The notes below the pieces were generated by a model. That model saw nothing but the letters and a program-made list of their open reading frames with translations, did not search any database and was not told the origin of the DNA. From Viridibacterium silvisoli (GTDB lineage: Bacteria > Pseudomonadota > Gammaproteobacteria > Burkholderiales > Rhodocyclaceae): a DNA stretch of 64,000 bases. Shown here one piece after another: positions 1 to 9,225 of the stretch; the first letter of the stretch is position 1, and each line of letters starts with the position of its first letter. Made by a program: the position numbers and the translations under genes. The stretch is from the NCBI RefSeq assembly GCF_036017035.1, contig NZ_JAYXHS010000001.1, forward strand, positions 1,488,001 through 1,552,000, given 5' to 3'.

Positions 1-1128
1 GCATCGCCACGTAACGCCTTCCTGACGCATGGCGCAAGTCTGGTCATGCCGGCTGTGTCCGCTTCGTCACTGGCGTGGCGCGCTGCCGAGTTCCAGCGCA
101 ATGCGCAGCGCGAAGGCCACTCCGGCCTGTTGATGGGGGCCGTGCCCTTCCAGCTCGACGCGCCGGCGCATCTGTTCTCGCCTGCACGCGTGGAGCGCGC
201 CGCCGGCGTGCACAGCATGGAGGCCTTGCCCGTGCAGCGGCAGGATGGCGTCGACGCACGCCGCGGCATGATCGCTACCCCGACGCCCCGAGGCTATGAA
301 CACAATGTGGGCGAGGCGGTTGCCCGCATCAAGCGGGGCGAGCTTGAGAAAGTCGTGATGTCGCGCGCGCTGAAAGTCGATACCCGCATCGATCTGCCTG
401 CGCTGCTGCGCACGCTTGCCTGCCGCAACACGCGTGGCTACACCTATGCCATTGACCTGGCCGGTGGTCCGGCAAATGAGCCTGGCAAGCGCCGCACGCT
501 GATCGGGGCCAGCCCCGAATTGCTGGTCGCGCGTCATGGTCGCCTCGTCGCCTCTCACCCGCTCGCGGGCTCGATTCCGCGCAGTGCTGATCCGGTCGAA
601 GATGCACGCCGTGCCGAAGGCCTGCTGGCATCCGCCAAAGACCTGCATGAGCATGCCCTGGTGGTCGACGCCGTCGCGGCTGCACTGCAGCCCTATTGCC
701 GGGAGCTGATCGTGCCGAAGGCGCCCTCGCTCGTGTCTACCGCCACCATGTGGCATCTCGCCACCGAAGTGAAGGGCGATCTCGCCGATCCCGCGACGAC
801 CTCGCTGGAGCTTGCGCTGGCCCTGCACCCCACGCCGGCGGTGTGCGGCTACCCGACTGCCGATGCACGCAACTTCATCAACGAGGTCGAAGGCTTTGAT
901 CGCGGCTTCTTCACCGGCCTCGTCGGCTGGTGCGATGCCGAGGGCAATGGTGAATGGGCGGTGACGATTCGCTGCGCAGTCGTCGATGACGACTCTGCCA
1001 CGCTCTACGCGGGTGCCGGCATCGTCGGCGCGTCCGACCCGTCGCTCGAACTGGCCGAAACTTCCGCCAAGCTGCGCACCATGCTTGGCGCGATGGGCCT
1101 CGAAGCCGTGCTGGAGACCTTGTCATGA
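1..1128 (+). CDS. entC: Isochorismate synthase, 5'-truncated by window edge
   Basis: This enzyme converts chorismate to isochorismate, the first step of 2,3-dihydroxybenzoate (DHB) synthesis. The reading frame is open from base 1, so the true start lies upstream. The Met at 46 is internal, because family-like residues (FLTHGASLVMP) precede it. Chorismate-binding signatures are clear: LEKVVMSRAL, LLGASPELL-like LIGASPELLV, HPLAGSIPRS, TMWHLATEVKG, HPTPAVCGYPT and GLVGWCDAEGNGEW near the C terminus. About 375 residues are visible against roughly 390 in E. coli EntC, so only a short N-terminal piece is missing. The stop overlaps the entE start by four bases (ATGA). The promoter, and any Fur box for this operon, lie outside the window. 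Confidence 0.95.
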   Translation, partial: ASPRNAFLTHGASLVMPAVSASSLAWRAAEFQRNAQREGHSGLLMGAVPFQLDAPAHLFSPARVERAAGVHSMEALPVQRQDGVDARRGMIATPTPRGYEHNVGEAVARIKRGELEKVVMSRALKVDTRIDLPALLRTLACRNTRGYTYAIDLAGGPANEPGKRRTLIGASPELLVARHGRLVASHPLAGSIPRSADPVEDARRAEGLLASAKDLHEHALVVDAVAAALQPYCRELIVPKAPSLVSTATMWHLATEVKGDLADPATTSLELALALHPTPAVCGYPTADARNFINEVEGFDRGFFTGLVGWCDAEGNGEWAVTIRCAVVDDDSATLYAGAGIVGASDPSLELAETSAKLRTMLGAMGLEAVLETLS

Positions 1129-2798
1129 GTGCTGGACTGCACGCTGACGGCGTCGACTTCACGCCCTGGCCAGAGGCATTCGCTCAACGTTACCGCGACG
1201 CCGGCTACTGGCGTGGCGAAGCGCTCGGCCAGATCCTGCAACACAGTGCCGCGCGTGATCCGCTGCGTGTTGCGCTGGTGTGCGGCGAACGTCGCTGGAC
1301 CTACGCCATGCTCGACGAAGAGGTCGGTCGTCTCGCCTCCGGCTTGCGCCAGCGCGGCATCGCGCAGGGTGACCGCGTCGTCCTGCAACTGCCCAACATC
1401 GGCGAATTCGTCCTGTTGTGCTTCGCCCTGTTCCGCCTCGGTGCGCTGCCCGTGTTCGCACTGCCCGCGCATCGTCGCAGCGAGATCGCCTACTTCTGCA
1501 GCTTCACCAATGCCAAGGCCTATGTCATTGCCGACGTGCACGGTGGCTTCGACTACCGCACGCTGGCGCGCGACGTACTGGCTGACGATGGCGTAAAGAG
1601 CGCTGCGCCCGATCTGCGCGTCATCGTCGTGGGTGACGCTGCAGAGTTCATTGCCTTCGACGAAGTCCGAGACAACGACGAAGCGCCCACGCCGTTGGCA
1701 CCGCCTGCCGCCTCCGCCCTGGCATTCCTGCAGCTCTCCGGCGGCAGCACGGGTCGCCCAAAACTCATTCCACGCACGCACGACGACTACTTCTACAGCG
1801 TGCGTGCCAGTGCCGAGATCTGCGGCCTGAGCGAGAACAGCGTCTACCTGTGCGCGCTACCCGTCGCGCATAACTTCCCGATGAGTTCGCCCGGCATCCT
1901 GGGCGTATTCCACGCGGGGGGCACCGTCGTACTTGCGCCAAACCCGAGCCCGGATACGGTCTTTCCGCTGATCGAGCGTGAAGGTGTCACCCTCACCTCG
2001 CTGGTGCCACCGCTGGCCATGATCTGGATGGAAGCGGCCGCGGCACAGACGGCCGCGAAGCGCTATGACCTGTCCACGCTGGAGCTCCTGCAGGTCGGCG
2101 GTTCGCGTCTCAGCGACGAAGCCGCGCAGCGTGTGCGTCCTCTGCTGGGCTGCACGCTACAGCAGGTGTTCGGCATGGCCGAGGGGCTGGTTAACTACAC
2201 ACGCTTCGACGATCCGGAGCAGCTCGTCGTGAGCACGCAGGGCAGGCCGATCTCGCAGGACGATGAAGTGCGGGTCGTCGATGACGACGACAACGACGTC
2301 GCGCCCGGCGAGCTGGGTCACCTGCTGACGCGCGGCCCATACACCATCCGCGGCTACTACCGCGCCGACGTGCACAACGCTCGCGCCTTCACACGCGACG
2401 GCTTTTACCGCACGGGCGACCTCGTGCGCCAGTTGCCGAGCGGGCATCTCATCGTCGACGGCCGCGCCAAGGACCAGATCAATCGTGGTGGCGACAAGGT
2501 TGCGGCGGAAGAAGTCGAGAACCATCTGCTCGCGCATCCCGCAGTGCTCGATGCGGCCGTGGTGGCGATGCCCGATGCATACCTCGGCGAGCGCAGCTGC
2601 GCCTTCATCGTGCCGCGCGGCGACGCCCCGCGCGCGATGGAGATCAGCCGCTTCATGCGCGAGCGTGGCCTGGCGCAATACAAGGTGCCCGACCGCATCG
2701 AGTTCGTCGCAAGTTTTCCCAAGACAGGGGTCGGCAAGATCGACAAGCGCGCGCTGCGCGAGCGCTTCGTCGCTCAGCCCACAACCATTCCCGTTTAG
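1125..2798 (+). CDS. entE: 2,3-dihydroxybenzoate-AMP ligase
   Basis: A 557-residue stand-alone adenylating enzyme. It activates DHB with ATP and loads it onto the aryl carrier domain of EntB. The A3 loop reads LSGGSTGRPKLIPRTHDDY. The aryl-acid pocket stretch LPVAHNFPMSSPG carries the Asn and Ser typical of DHB-specific ligases rather than the amino-acid Asp. FGMAEGLVNYTR, YRTGDLV and the hinge/A8 region GRAKDQINRGGDKVAAEEVE follow, and the A10 lysine lies in KTGVGKIDKRAL. Length matches E. coli EntE/DhbE (about 536-540). The start overlaps the entC stop, indicating translational coupling. Confidence 0.96.
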   Translation: MSAGLHADGVDFTPWPEAFAQRYRDAGYWRGEALGQILQHSAARDPLRVALVCGERRWTYAMLDEEVGRLASGLRQRGIAQGDRVVLQLPNIGEFVLLCFALFRLGALPVFALPAHRRSEIAYFCSFTNAKAYVIADVHGGFDYRTLARDVLADDGVKSAAPDLRVIVVGDAAEFIAFDEVRDNDEAPTPLAPPAASALAFLQLSGGSTGRPKLIPRTHDDYFYSVRASAEICGLSENSVYLCALPVAHNFPMSSPGILGVFHAGGTVVLAPNPSPDTVFPLIEREGVTLTSLVPPLAMIWMEAAAAQTAAKRYDLSTLELLQVGGSRLSDEAAQRVRPLLGCTLQQVFGMAEGLVNYTRFDDPEQLVVSTQGRPISQDDEVRVVDDDDNDVAPGELGHLLTRGPYTIRGYYRADVHNARAFTRDGFYRTGDLVRQLPSGHLIVDGRAKDQINRGGDKVAAEEVENHLLAHPAVLDAAVVAMPDAYLGERSCAFIVPRGDAPRAMEISRFMRERGLAQYKVPDRIEFVASFPKTGVGKIDKRALRERFVAQPTTIPV

Positions 2799-2800
2799 CT

Positions 2801-2883
2801 CGTCATCCCGGCGAAGGCCGGGATCCAGCGTTCAGGCCCGCAGCTACGCACCGCTCTGGATCCCGGCCTTCGCCGGGATGACG
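2801..2883 (+). repeat. Palindromic repeat, CGTCATCCCGGCGAAGGC family
   Basis: An 83-bp inverted repeat fills the entE-entB gap. The left arm begins cgtcatcccggcgaaggccg and the right arm is its reverse complement ending cgccgggatgacg. The same family recurs at 5796-5866 (inside the NRPS gene) and 14105-14175. It could fold as a long hairpin in the ent mRNA and tune expression of entB/entF relative to entCE; that role is inference. Confidence 0.9.
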
Positions 2884-2933
2884 GCATTACAGACATCCGG
2901 CCCTAAAAGGCCAGCAACTCACGGAACAACACC

Positions 2934-3809
2934 ATGACCATTCCCCGCATTGCCAGCTACGACATGCCCGCAGCCAGCTCCTTCCCTGCCAACCGGGTCG
3001 AGTGGAATGCCGACCCCGCGCGCGCTGCGCTGCTCATCCACGACATGCAGCAGTACTTCCTCGATTTCTACGACAACAGCGCGGCGCCGATCCCGCAACT
3101 CGTCGAGCACATCCGCCAGCTGCGCGATGCTGCCGATGCGAAAGGCATACCTGTCTACTACACCGCTCAGCCTGCCGTGCAACCGGCTGAAGACCGCGCG
3201 CTGCTCAACGAATTCTGGGGGCCGGGCCTGCCTGCCAAACCGGAAGGCGCGCCTGTCATCGCCGCACTCGCGCCGCGCGCCACGGACATCGTGCTCGACA
3301 AATGGCGCTACAGCGCCTTCGTGCGCAGCGACCTGCTCGAACGCCTGCGCGCGCAGCAGCGCGACCAGCTCATCGTCTGCGGCGTGTATGCGCACATCGG
3401 CTGCCAGGTCACCTGCGTCGACGCCTTCATGCGCGACATTCAGCCCGTCCTCGTCGGCGACGCACTGGCCGACTTCGGTGCTGAACGTCACGCCCAGGCA
3501 CTCGACTACGTCTCGCAGCGTGCCGGGGTCGTGCGCAGCACGGCGCAGGTACTCGCTTCGCTCGGTGTGAGCGCGTCTACATTGCCTGCAGACATCGACG
3601 CGCTGCATGCCGAAGTGGCGGCAATCCTCGAGATGCCGAAGTCCGACCTCAATACCGACGACAACCTGCTCTACGCCGGCCTCGACTCGATCCGCCTCAT
3701 GAGTCTGCTCGAGCGCTGGAAGCGCGCCGGTTCCAGCATCAACTTCGTGCAGCTCGCCGAGCAACCGACGATCGCGCAGTGGTGGGCCTTGCTGAACGAG
3801 GCGCGCTGA
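2934..3809 (+). CDS. entB: Isochorismatase with aryl carrier protein domain
   Basis: A 291-residue bifunctional protein. The N-terminal isochorismatase domain hydrolyses the enol-pyruvyl ether of isochorismate. The catalytic Asp is D37 in LLIHDMQQYFLDFYDN, and LDKWRYSAFVRSDL plus VCGVYAHIGCQVTC are typical of the EntB/PhzD fold. The C-terminal aryl carrier domain (from about residue 212) carries the phosphopantetheine serine S252 in GLDSIRLMSLLERW, which EntE loads with DHB for the condensation domains. Length matches E. coli EntB (285). It is separated from entE by a palindromic repeat and ends one base before the NRPS start. Confidence 0.97.
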   Translation: MTIPRIASYDMPAASSFPANRVEWNADPARAALLIHDMQQYFLDFYDNSAAPIPQLVEHIRQLRDAADAKGIPVYYTAQPAVQPAEDRALLNEFWGPGLPAKPEGAPVIAALAPRATDIVLDKWRYSAFVRSDLLERLRAQQRDQLIVCGVYAHIGCQVTCVDAFMRDIQPVLVGDALADFGAERHAQALDYVSQRAGVVRSTAQVLASLGVSASTLPADIDALHAEVAAILEMPKSDLNTDDNLLYAGLDSIRLMSLLERWKRAGSSINFVQLAEQPTIAQWWALLNEAR

Positions 3810-3810
3810 C

Positions 3811-6800
3811 ATGGGTGGTGTTGATCAGGGCGTTGGCAAGGCCGCAGCAGCAGAGCGCCTGCCGCTCAGCGCTGCGCAGTTGGGCATCTGGCTCGGCCAG
3901 CAACTCGACCCGGCCAGCCCGTCCTACTGGACGGCCGAAGCCATCGTGCTCGACGGCGAACTCGACGTCGCCGCCTTCGAAGCAGCCCTGAGCGGCGCCA
4001 TCGACGAATGCGAGGCGCTGCATGTGCGCTTCCGTGCCGACGATGCTGCGAGCGACGAAGTCGTATGGCAAGTGCCTGTGCGCGAAGCATGGAGCCTGCG
4101 TCACATCGATCTCTCCGCGCGCGGTGACCTTGCTCGCTGCGAGTTGGCCGCGCAGCGCTGGCTGTACGACGATCTGCAACGCACGGCCGACCTCGCGCAC
4201 GGCGCACTCTTCGCCACCGCGCTGCTGCGGCTCGCGCCGCAACGTCATCTGTGGACGCTGCGCGTGCATCACGTCGCGCTGGATGGCTACGGCTATGCGC
4301 TGCTGCAGCGTCGAGTGGCTGCGCTCTACGCGCGCGCCACCGGTGTGCAGATCGACGACCAGTTCAGCAAACCACGCGCCACGCTCGCCGCCGTCATCGA
4401 AGAAGCACGCGAATACCAGCAGCATGCATCCGCGGCAGATCGCGCTTTCTGGACCGCACGCCTCGCAGGCGCTGCCGCACCCGTCTCACTTGCGCCACCT
4501 GCCACGCTCGCGCGCGGCGTGCGCAAGGCGCGTGGCGATCTCGCACGCGAAGGTGACACCGGCGCGCAAGTGCTAGAACGCTGGCAGGCTGCCGCCAAGA
4601 ACTGTGGTGTCGATTGGGCGGCCTGGCTCATCGCGACAGCTGCTGCATGGCTCGCGCAGCACACCGGCGCGCGCGACATCACGCTGGGCTTGCCCGTCAT
4701 GGGCCGCCTCGGCTCCGTCGGCCTCACCGTGCCGTGCATGGCGATGAACATCGTGCCGCTGCGCATCCAGGTCGATCCCGCGCAAGGCATCGCCGCACTC
4801 GCGAAAAGCGTCGCCGCCGAGATGCGCGCCATCCGCCCGCATCAACGCTACCGCTACGAATGGCTGCGCCACGATCTCGGCCGTGCCAATGGTGGCCAAC
4901 GCCTGTTCGGCCCCGTCATCAACCTCATGCCCTTCGACCGCCCGCTGGAGTTCGGCGCGCTCGCCGCACGCGCACTGCCGGTTTCCGCCGGCCCGGTCGA
5001 AGACCTCTCCATCACCGTCGCACCGCACGCCACAGGCATGCGCTTCGACTTCGAAGCCAACCCCCATGCCTACGATGCCGACACGCTGAGCGCGCACCGC
5101 GCGTCGCTGGTGCACACCATCGACACACTGCTCGCTGCGCCCATCGACGCGCCGCTGGTTGAAGTGCTCAGCGACTGGCTGGCATCGACATTGCCAGCAC
5201 TGTCCATCATCGAAGGCGAGCCTATCAACGAGGTCGTGTCCGTGCTCGACGCGTTGCGTGCGCATGCCACCGCGACACCACACGCCATCGCGGTCGAGCA
5301 GGACGGCAAGGCCCTCAGCTACGCCGAACTCCTCGTCGAGGTGAAACGCCTTGCCGCCGTGCTGGCCGGGCAGGGCGTCACGCGCGAAGACCGTGTCGCC
5401 ATCCTCCTGCCGCGCTCGCCGCAAACCATCGTGGCTCTGCTGGCTGTGTTGTGGGCGGGAGCGGGGTACGTGCCGCTCGACCCGGACAGTCCGGATGCGC
5501 GGATTGCGATGGTGCTGGCGGATGCACGGCCGAGGTTGGTGTTGAGTGTGCGGGGGTATGCCGAACGGGTTGGTGGTGACTTGACGTTGTTGTGCCTGGA
5601 TGAACTTGCCAATGATCCAAGCGAGCCCGCACAAAACTCCCCTCTCCCGCACGCGGGAGAGGGGCAGGGGGAGAGGGGACGTGAAATAGCCCCTGAACCG
5701 AGTGCCGCGCTAGATGGGGGGAGCCCTCTCCCCCAACCCCTCTCCCATAAATGTGAGAGGGGAGCACAAAGCGGCTCCGCCACACCAACAACACCCGTCA
5801 TCCCGGCGAAGGCCGGGATCCAGTTACCCAGCGTGGAGCTGGATCCCGGCCTTCGCCGGGATGACGAACCCGGGGGCGCTGCTCTGTGGATGGAGGAGCC
5901 CGTCCCTGTAGCAGACAACGCGCTCGCCTACATCATCTACACCTCAGGCTCCACCGGCCGTCCCAATGGTGTGATGATCGGCCGCGACGCGCTGGCCCAC
6001 TTCGTCGCCGGCGCACGCATGCGCTACGCCATGACGCCAGCCGACCGCGTGCTGCAGTTCGCACCGCTGCATTTCGATGCCAGCGTCGAAGAGATCTTCC
6101 TGTCGCTCACCATCGGCGCCACGCTCGTCCTGCGCAACGACGCGATGCTCGAATCACTGCCGCGCTTCCTCGCCGCTTGCGCCGCAAAGCGCATCAGCGT
6201 GCTCGACCTGCCGACCGCTTTCTGGCACGAGCTGGCGTACTGTGTCGGCGACGAGAGCGGCGCCCACGCACTCCCGCCATCCATACGCCTCGTCATCATC
6301 GGCGGCGAAGCCGCGCTGGCCGAGCGCATCGCGCGCTGGCGTAAGGTCGCGTCGCCGCATGTCGTGTTGCTCAATACCTATGGCCCCACCGAGACGACCG
6401 TGATCTGCACCACCGCCGTCCTGTCCGGTCCTGACGCGCTCACGTGGTCTGGCGAGTCCGTACCCATCGGCGCGCCGCTGCCCGGCATGACCGCCGTTGT
6501 CGTCGATGACGCCTTGCGTCCCGTCGCACCCGGCGAAGCGGGCGAGCTGTGCATGATCGGAGGCGCACTCGCGCGTGGTTACTTCGAGCGACAGCAAGTC
6601 ACCGATGCGCGTTTCATCCAGCTCGCATCGCTCACCCATGCACCGCGCGCCTACCGCACCGGCGATCGCGTGCGCGAGGCGGAAGACGGCGCGCTGGTCT
6701 ACCTCGGTCGTCTCGACGACGAGTTCAAGATCAGCGGCTACCGCATCGACCCCGCCGAGATCGAGACCGCCTTGCTCGACTACCGCGGCGTGCGCGAAGC

Positions 6801-8100
6801 CGCCGTTGTCGGCCAGGTGCTGCCGGGTGGCAGCAAACGCCTCGCTGCCTTCATCGTCTGCGATGGAGAGCCCGACAGCAGCGCGTTGCAGCAACACCTC
6901 GCGCAACGCCTGCCCGCGCCAGCGATTCCATCCGCATACGTACCGCTCAACCGTCTGCCACGTAACGCCAACAACAAGATCGACCGCGCCGCGTTGCGCA
7001 CGCTTGGCCTCGACGACGCTGTTGCCAAAACAGGCGCGGCAAGTGAAAGCGCGAACACCGCCACGCTCAGCCCGCTGCAGCGCACTGTCATCAAGGTCTG
7101 GTCCGAGGTGCTCGGCACACAGCAGATCGGCGCCGACAGCGACTTCTTCGCGCTCGGCGGGAAATCGCTGCAAGCCATCCAGGTCGCCAACCGACTCGGC
7201 GTTGCCCTGCTACGCGAGGTGGCAGTCTCCAGCCTGTTCCGTCACCCCTCCGTAGCGGCACTCGCCGCTGCGCTCGACGTGCCGGAAGGCCATACCCCAC
7301 CCGATCAGGCCAGCGACCCGTTCGCGCCGCTGCTGCGCATCCAGTCTGGCGACGCAAGCTTGCCAGCACTGTTCTGCGTGCACCCCGCCGAAGGTCTCTC
7401 ATGGTGCTACATGGGCCTCGCCGCACAGCTGCGCAACACGCCCATCTACGGCCTGCAATCGCGCGGCATGACAGGCGAATCGCCCGCGCACATCGACGAG
7501 GTCGTCACCGACTATATCGCCCTCGTGCGCAGCGTGCAGCCGCACGGCCCGTACCGCTTCATGGGCTGGTCCTCCGGCGGCGGCATCACCCACGCCATGG
7601 CCGCACGCATGCAGGCCGACGGCGAGCAGGTCGAACTGCTGGCGATGATGGACGCCTACCCGAGCGACATCTGGGCAGGCAAGCCGGAACCCACCGAACG
7701 CGACGCCCTCATCGTCCTCCTCGACGTCATCGGTTACGCCGGCAAGGGCCACCTCGGCGACGACGGCCAGCCTCTCTCGCTCGACGCCATGCGCGCCCGC
7801 CTGCAACGCCCCGGCACCGTCTTCGCGGATCGTGACGCGGCGAGCCTCGCCAGGCTCACCGGCCAGGCCATCGACTCCATGAAGCTCTACCGCGGTTTGC
7901 GCCATCCCGTGTTCGAGGGTGATGTGCTGTTCTTTTACGCTGCGCAGCGCCCGGCGGAGGCTCCGGACTGGCTGGGCTGGCGGCCGTATGTGAAAGGCGA
8001 GTTGCAACGCGTTGATATCGACAGCACGCATAACGGCATGAGTCAGCGGGCGCCGCTGGCGCATATCGGTCGCGAACTGGCGAAGCGTCTGGAATCGTAA
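3811..8100 (+). CDS. entF: EntF-type NRPS (C-A-T-TE) with basic-residue A-domain pocket and repeat insertion
   Basis: A 1429-residue NRPS. Domains: condensation (about 10-440, HHVALDG at 153-159), adenylation (about 475-1060), carrier (S1119 in LGGKSLQ), thioesterase (S1254 in GWSSGG, H1407 in STHNGMS). The A-domain pocket, read by alignment to PheA from memory, is D756 A757 E760 D799 I829 G831 T856 V864 I865 K1056. The acidic 239/278 positions resemble pockets for basic amino acids (lysine class), not the EntF serine pocket. Oddities: residues about 610-692 are encoded by two palindromic repeats inserted in frame between A2 and A3, and A3 reads TSGSTGRPNGV with Asn719 in place of the usual Lys. 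E. coli EntF is 1293 residues; the repeat insertion explains roughly 80 of the extra residues. The TE would release a free acid if the amino acid has no hydroxyl. No epimerase domain is present. The start follows the entB stop by one base. Confidence 0.93.
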   Translation: MGGVDQGVGKAAAAERLPLSAAQLGIWLGQQLDPASPSYWTAEAIVLDGELDVAAFEAALSGAIDECEALHVRFRADDAASDEVVWQVPVREAWSLRHIDLSARGDLARCELAAQRWLYDDLQRTADLAHGALFATALLRLAPQRHLWTLRVHHVALDGYGYALLQRRVAALYARATGVQIDDQFSKPRATLAAVIEEAREYQQHASAADRAFWTARLAGAAAPVSLAPPATLARGVRKARGDLAREGDTGAQVLERWQAAAKNCGVDWAAWLIATAAAWLAQHTGARDITLGLPVMGRLGSVGLTVPCMAMNIVPLRIQVDPAQGIAALAKSVAAEMRAIRPHQRYRYEWLRHDLGRANGGQRLFGPVINLMPFDRPLEFGALAARALPVSAGPVEDLSITVAPHATGMRFDFEANPHAYDADTLSAHRASLVHTIDTLLAAPIDAPLVEVLSDWLASTLPALSIIEGEPINEVVSVLDALRAHATATPHAIAVEQDGKALSYAELLVEVKRLAAVLAGQGVTREDRVAILLPRSPQTIVALLAVLWAGAGYVPLDPDSPDARIAMVLADARPRLVLSVRGYAERVGGDLTLLCLDELANDPSEPAQNSPLPHAGEGQGERGREIAPEPSAALDGGSPLPQPLSHKCERGAQSGSATPTTPVIPAKAGIQLPSVELDPGLRRDDEPGGAALWMEEPVPVADNALAYIIYTSGSTGRPNGVMIGRDALAHFVAGARMRYAMTPADRVLQFAPLHFDASVEEIFLSLTIGATLVLRNDAMLESLPRFLAACAAKRISVLDLPTAFWHELAYCVGDESGAHALPPSIRLVIIGGEAALAERIARWRKVASPHVVLLNTYGPTETTVICTTAVLSGPDALTWSGESVPIGAPLPGMTAVVVDDALRPVAPGEAGELCMIGGALARGYFERQQVTDARFIQLASLTHAPRAYRTGDRVREAEDGALVYLGRLDDEFKISGYRIDPAEIETALLDYRGVREAAVVGQVLPGGSKRLAAFIVCDGEPDSSALQQHLAQRLPAPAIPSAYVPLNRLPRNANNKIDRAALRTLGLDDAVAKTGAASESANTATLSPLQRTVIKVWSEVLGTQQIGADSDFFALGGKSLQAIQVANRLGVALLREVAVSSLFRHPSVAALAAALDVPEGHTPPDQASDPFAPLLRIQSGDASLPALFCVHPAEGLSWCYMGLAAQLRNTPIYGLQSRGMTGESPAHIDEVVTDYIALVRSVQPHGPYRFMGWSSGGGITHAMAARMQADGEQVELLAMMDAYPSDIWAGKPEPTERDALIVLLDVIGYAGKGHLGDDGQPLSLDAMRARLQRPGTVFADRDAASLARLTGQAIDSMKLYRGLRHPVFEGDVLFFYAAQRPAEAPDWLGWRPYVKGELQRVDIDSTHNGMSQRAPLAHIGRELAKRLES
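5637..5866 (+). repeat. Composite palindromic repeat inside the NRPS A domain
   Basis: Two adjacent elements lie within the NRPS coding sequence. The first (5637-5764) is a CT/GA-rich pair: ctcccctctcccgcacgcgg at the left, and a matching ccctctccc...gtgagaggggag end at the right, akin to copies at 8139-8293 and 60953-61024. The second (5796-5866) is the cgtcatcccggcgaaggccg family, like 2801-2883 and 14105-14175. Both read through without a stop and translate to low-complexity peptide (for example VIPAKAGIQ and LDPGLRRDD) between A2 and A3 of the adenylation domain. Confidence 0.92.
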
Positions 8101-8138
8101 GGTGGGCTCGGCGAGCCTACGTGTAATCAGAGACATCA

Positions 8139-8293
8139 CGCTGCAGTTCCCTCCCCTTGAGGGGAGGGGGGCGCAGTGCGCCGGGAGAGGTGGGGAGGTA
8201 CGTATCCGGTGCAGCCTGTTGCGCATAGCGAGCCATTTCCCCTCTCCCTCCCCTGACGGGGCACCCTCTCCCCGGGGAGAGGGAACTGCAGCG
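8139..8293 (+). repeat. CT-rich palindromic repeat pair between NRPS gene and entA
   Basis: The 235-bp gap between the NRPS stop and entA is mostly one element. Outer arms cgctgcagttccct and agggaactgcagcg are reverse complements. Inside them ctccccttgaggggagg and the accctctccccgg/ggagagg stretch form further hairpins. It belongs to the family seen inside the NRPS gene and at 60953-61024. As it lies inside an operon it may act as a partial transcription attenuator or mRNA stabiliser; this is inference. Confidence 0.85.
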
Positions 8294-8335
8294 CGCACGC
8301 CCTGAACACAACGTGCATCAAGCAAAGGAAACCGA

Positions 8336-9124
8336 ATGAACACCCAACTCGAATTCCACGACAAAACCGCCCTCATCACCGGCGGCGCCCAAGGCATCGG
8401 CGCCGCCGTCGCGCGCGCCCTCGCACAACAAGGCGCCCGCGTCGCGCTCATCGACCACCAGGCCGACAAACTCGAAACCTTCGCCCACGCACTACGCACC
8501 GAGGGCAAGCAAGCCATCGCCATCCCCCTCGACCTGCGCGAAGGCGCCGCAATTACCGCAGCCGTCGCGCGCACCGAACAGGAACTCGGCCCCATCGATC
8601 TGCTTGTCAATGTCGCCGGCATCTTGCGATCCGGTGGCGCGCTGGAACTCGGCGACGCAGACTGGGAAGACAGCTTCGCCATCAACACCACGGCCATCTT
8701 CCGCATGTGCCGCGCCGTCGCGCGCGGCATGGTGGAACGCAAGCAAGGCGCCATCGTCACGGTCGGCTCCAATGCCGCCCGCACGCCGCGGCTCGGCATG
8801 GCCGCCTACGCCGCCTCCAAGGCCGCCACGGCCCACTACATGCGCTGCCTCGCACTCGAACTCGCACCGCACGGCATCCGCTGCAACACCGTCTCACCCG
8901 GCTCGACCGACACGGCGATGCAACGCGCCTTCGCCAGCACGCCGGAACAGATACAGAGCGTCCTCAACGGCTCGCTCGAACGCTACCGGCTTGGCATTCC
9001 GCTGGGACGCATCGCAACGCCCGAAGACATCGCCGAAGCCGTCTGCTTCCTCGCGTCAGAACGCGCACGGCATATCACCATGCATGATTTGTGTGTGGAT
9101 GGGGGGGCGACGTTGGGGGGGTGA
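8336..9124 (+). CDS. entA: 2,3-dihydro-2,3-dihydroxybenzoate dehydrogenase
   Basis: A 262-residue short-chain dehydrogenase that oxidises 2,3-dihydro-2,3-dihydroxybenzoate to DHB with NAD+. The cofactor motif is TGGAQGIG near residue 17, NVAG is present, and the catalytic pair sits in YAASK (about residues 160-164) after a serine in TVGSNAA. The C terminus PLGRIATPEDIAEAVCFLAS is typical of EntA. Length fits E. coli EntA (248). It is the last gene of the ent operon, 235 bp after the NRPS. Its final 144 bp recur in decayed form at 9725-9868. The coding end is unusually G-rich. Confidence 0.95.
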   Translation: MNTQLEFHDKTALITGGAQGIGAAVARALAQQGARVALIDHQADKLETFAHALRTEGKQAIAIPLDLREGAAITAAVARTEQELGPIDLLVNVAGILRSGGALELGDADWEDSFAINTTAIFRMCRAVARGMVERKQGAIVTVGSNAARTPRLGMAAYAASKAATAHYMRCLALELAPHGIRCNTVSPGSTDTAMQRAFASTPEQIQSVLNGSLERYRLGIPLGRIATPEDIAEAVCFLASERARHITMHDLCVDGGATLGG

Positions 9125-9225
9125 GCTTCGACGCGGTCGCCTGACGTCGATAGTTGGCCTATCATTCTGCCTGCTCGCTATAGGCGCGATTTCCGCGCTT
9201 TAAGCCATTGCGAGTCGGGACTGCA

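Noticed and set aside
46..1128. Met at 46 as the start of isochorismate synthase
   Set aside because: The frame is open to base 1 and reads family-like residues before this Met; the gene is cut by the window edge.
5637..5866. Frameshift or assembly error in the NRPS gene
   Set aside because: The frame continues unbroken through the repeats into intact A3-A10 motifs, so it is an in-frame insertion.
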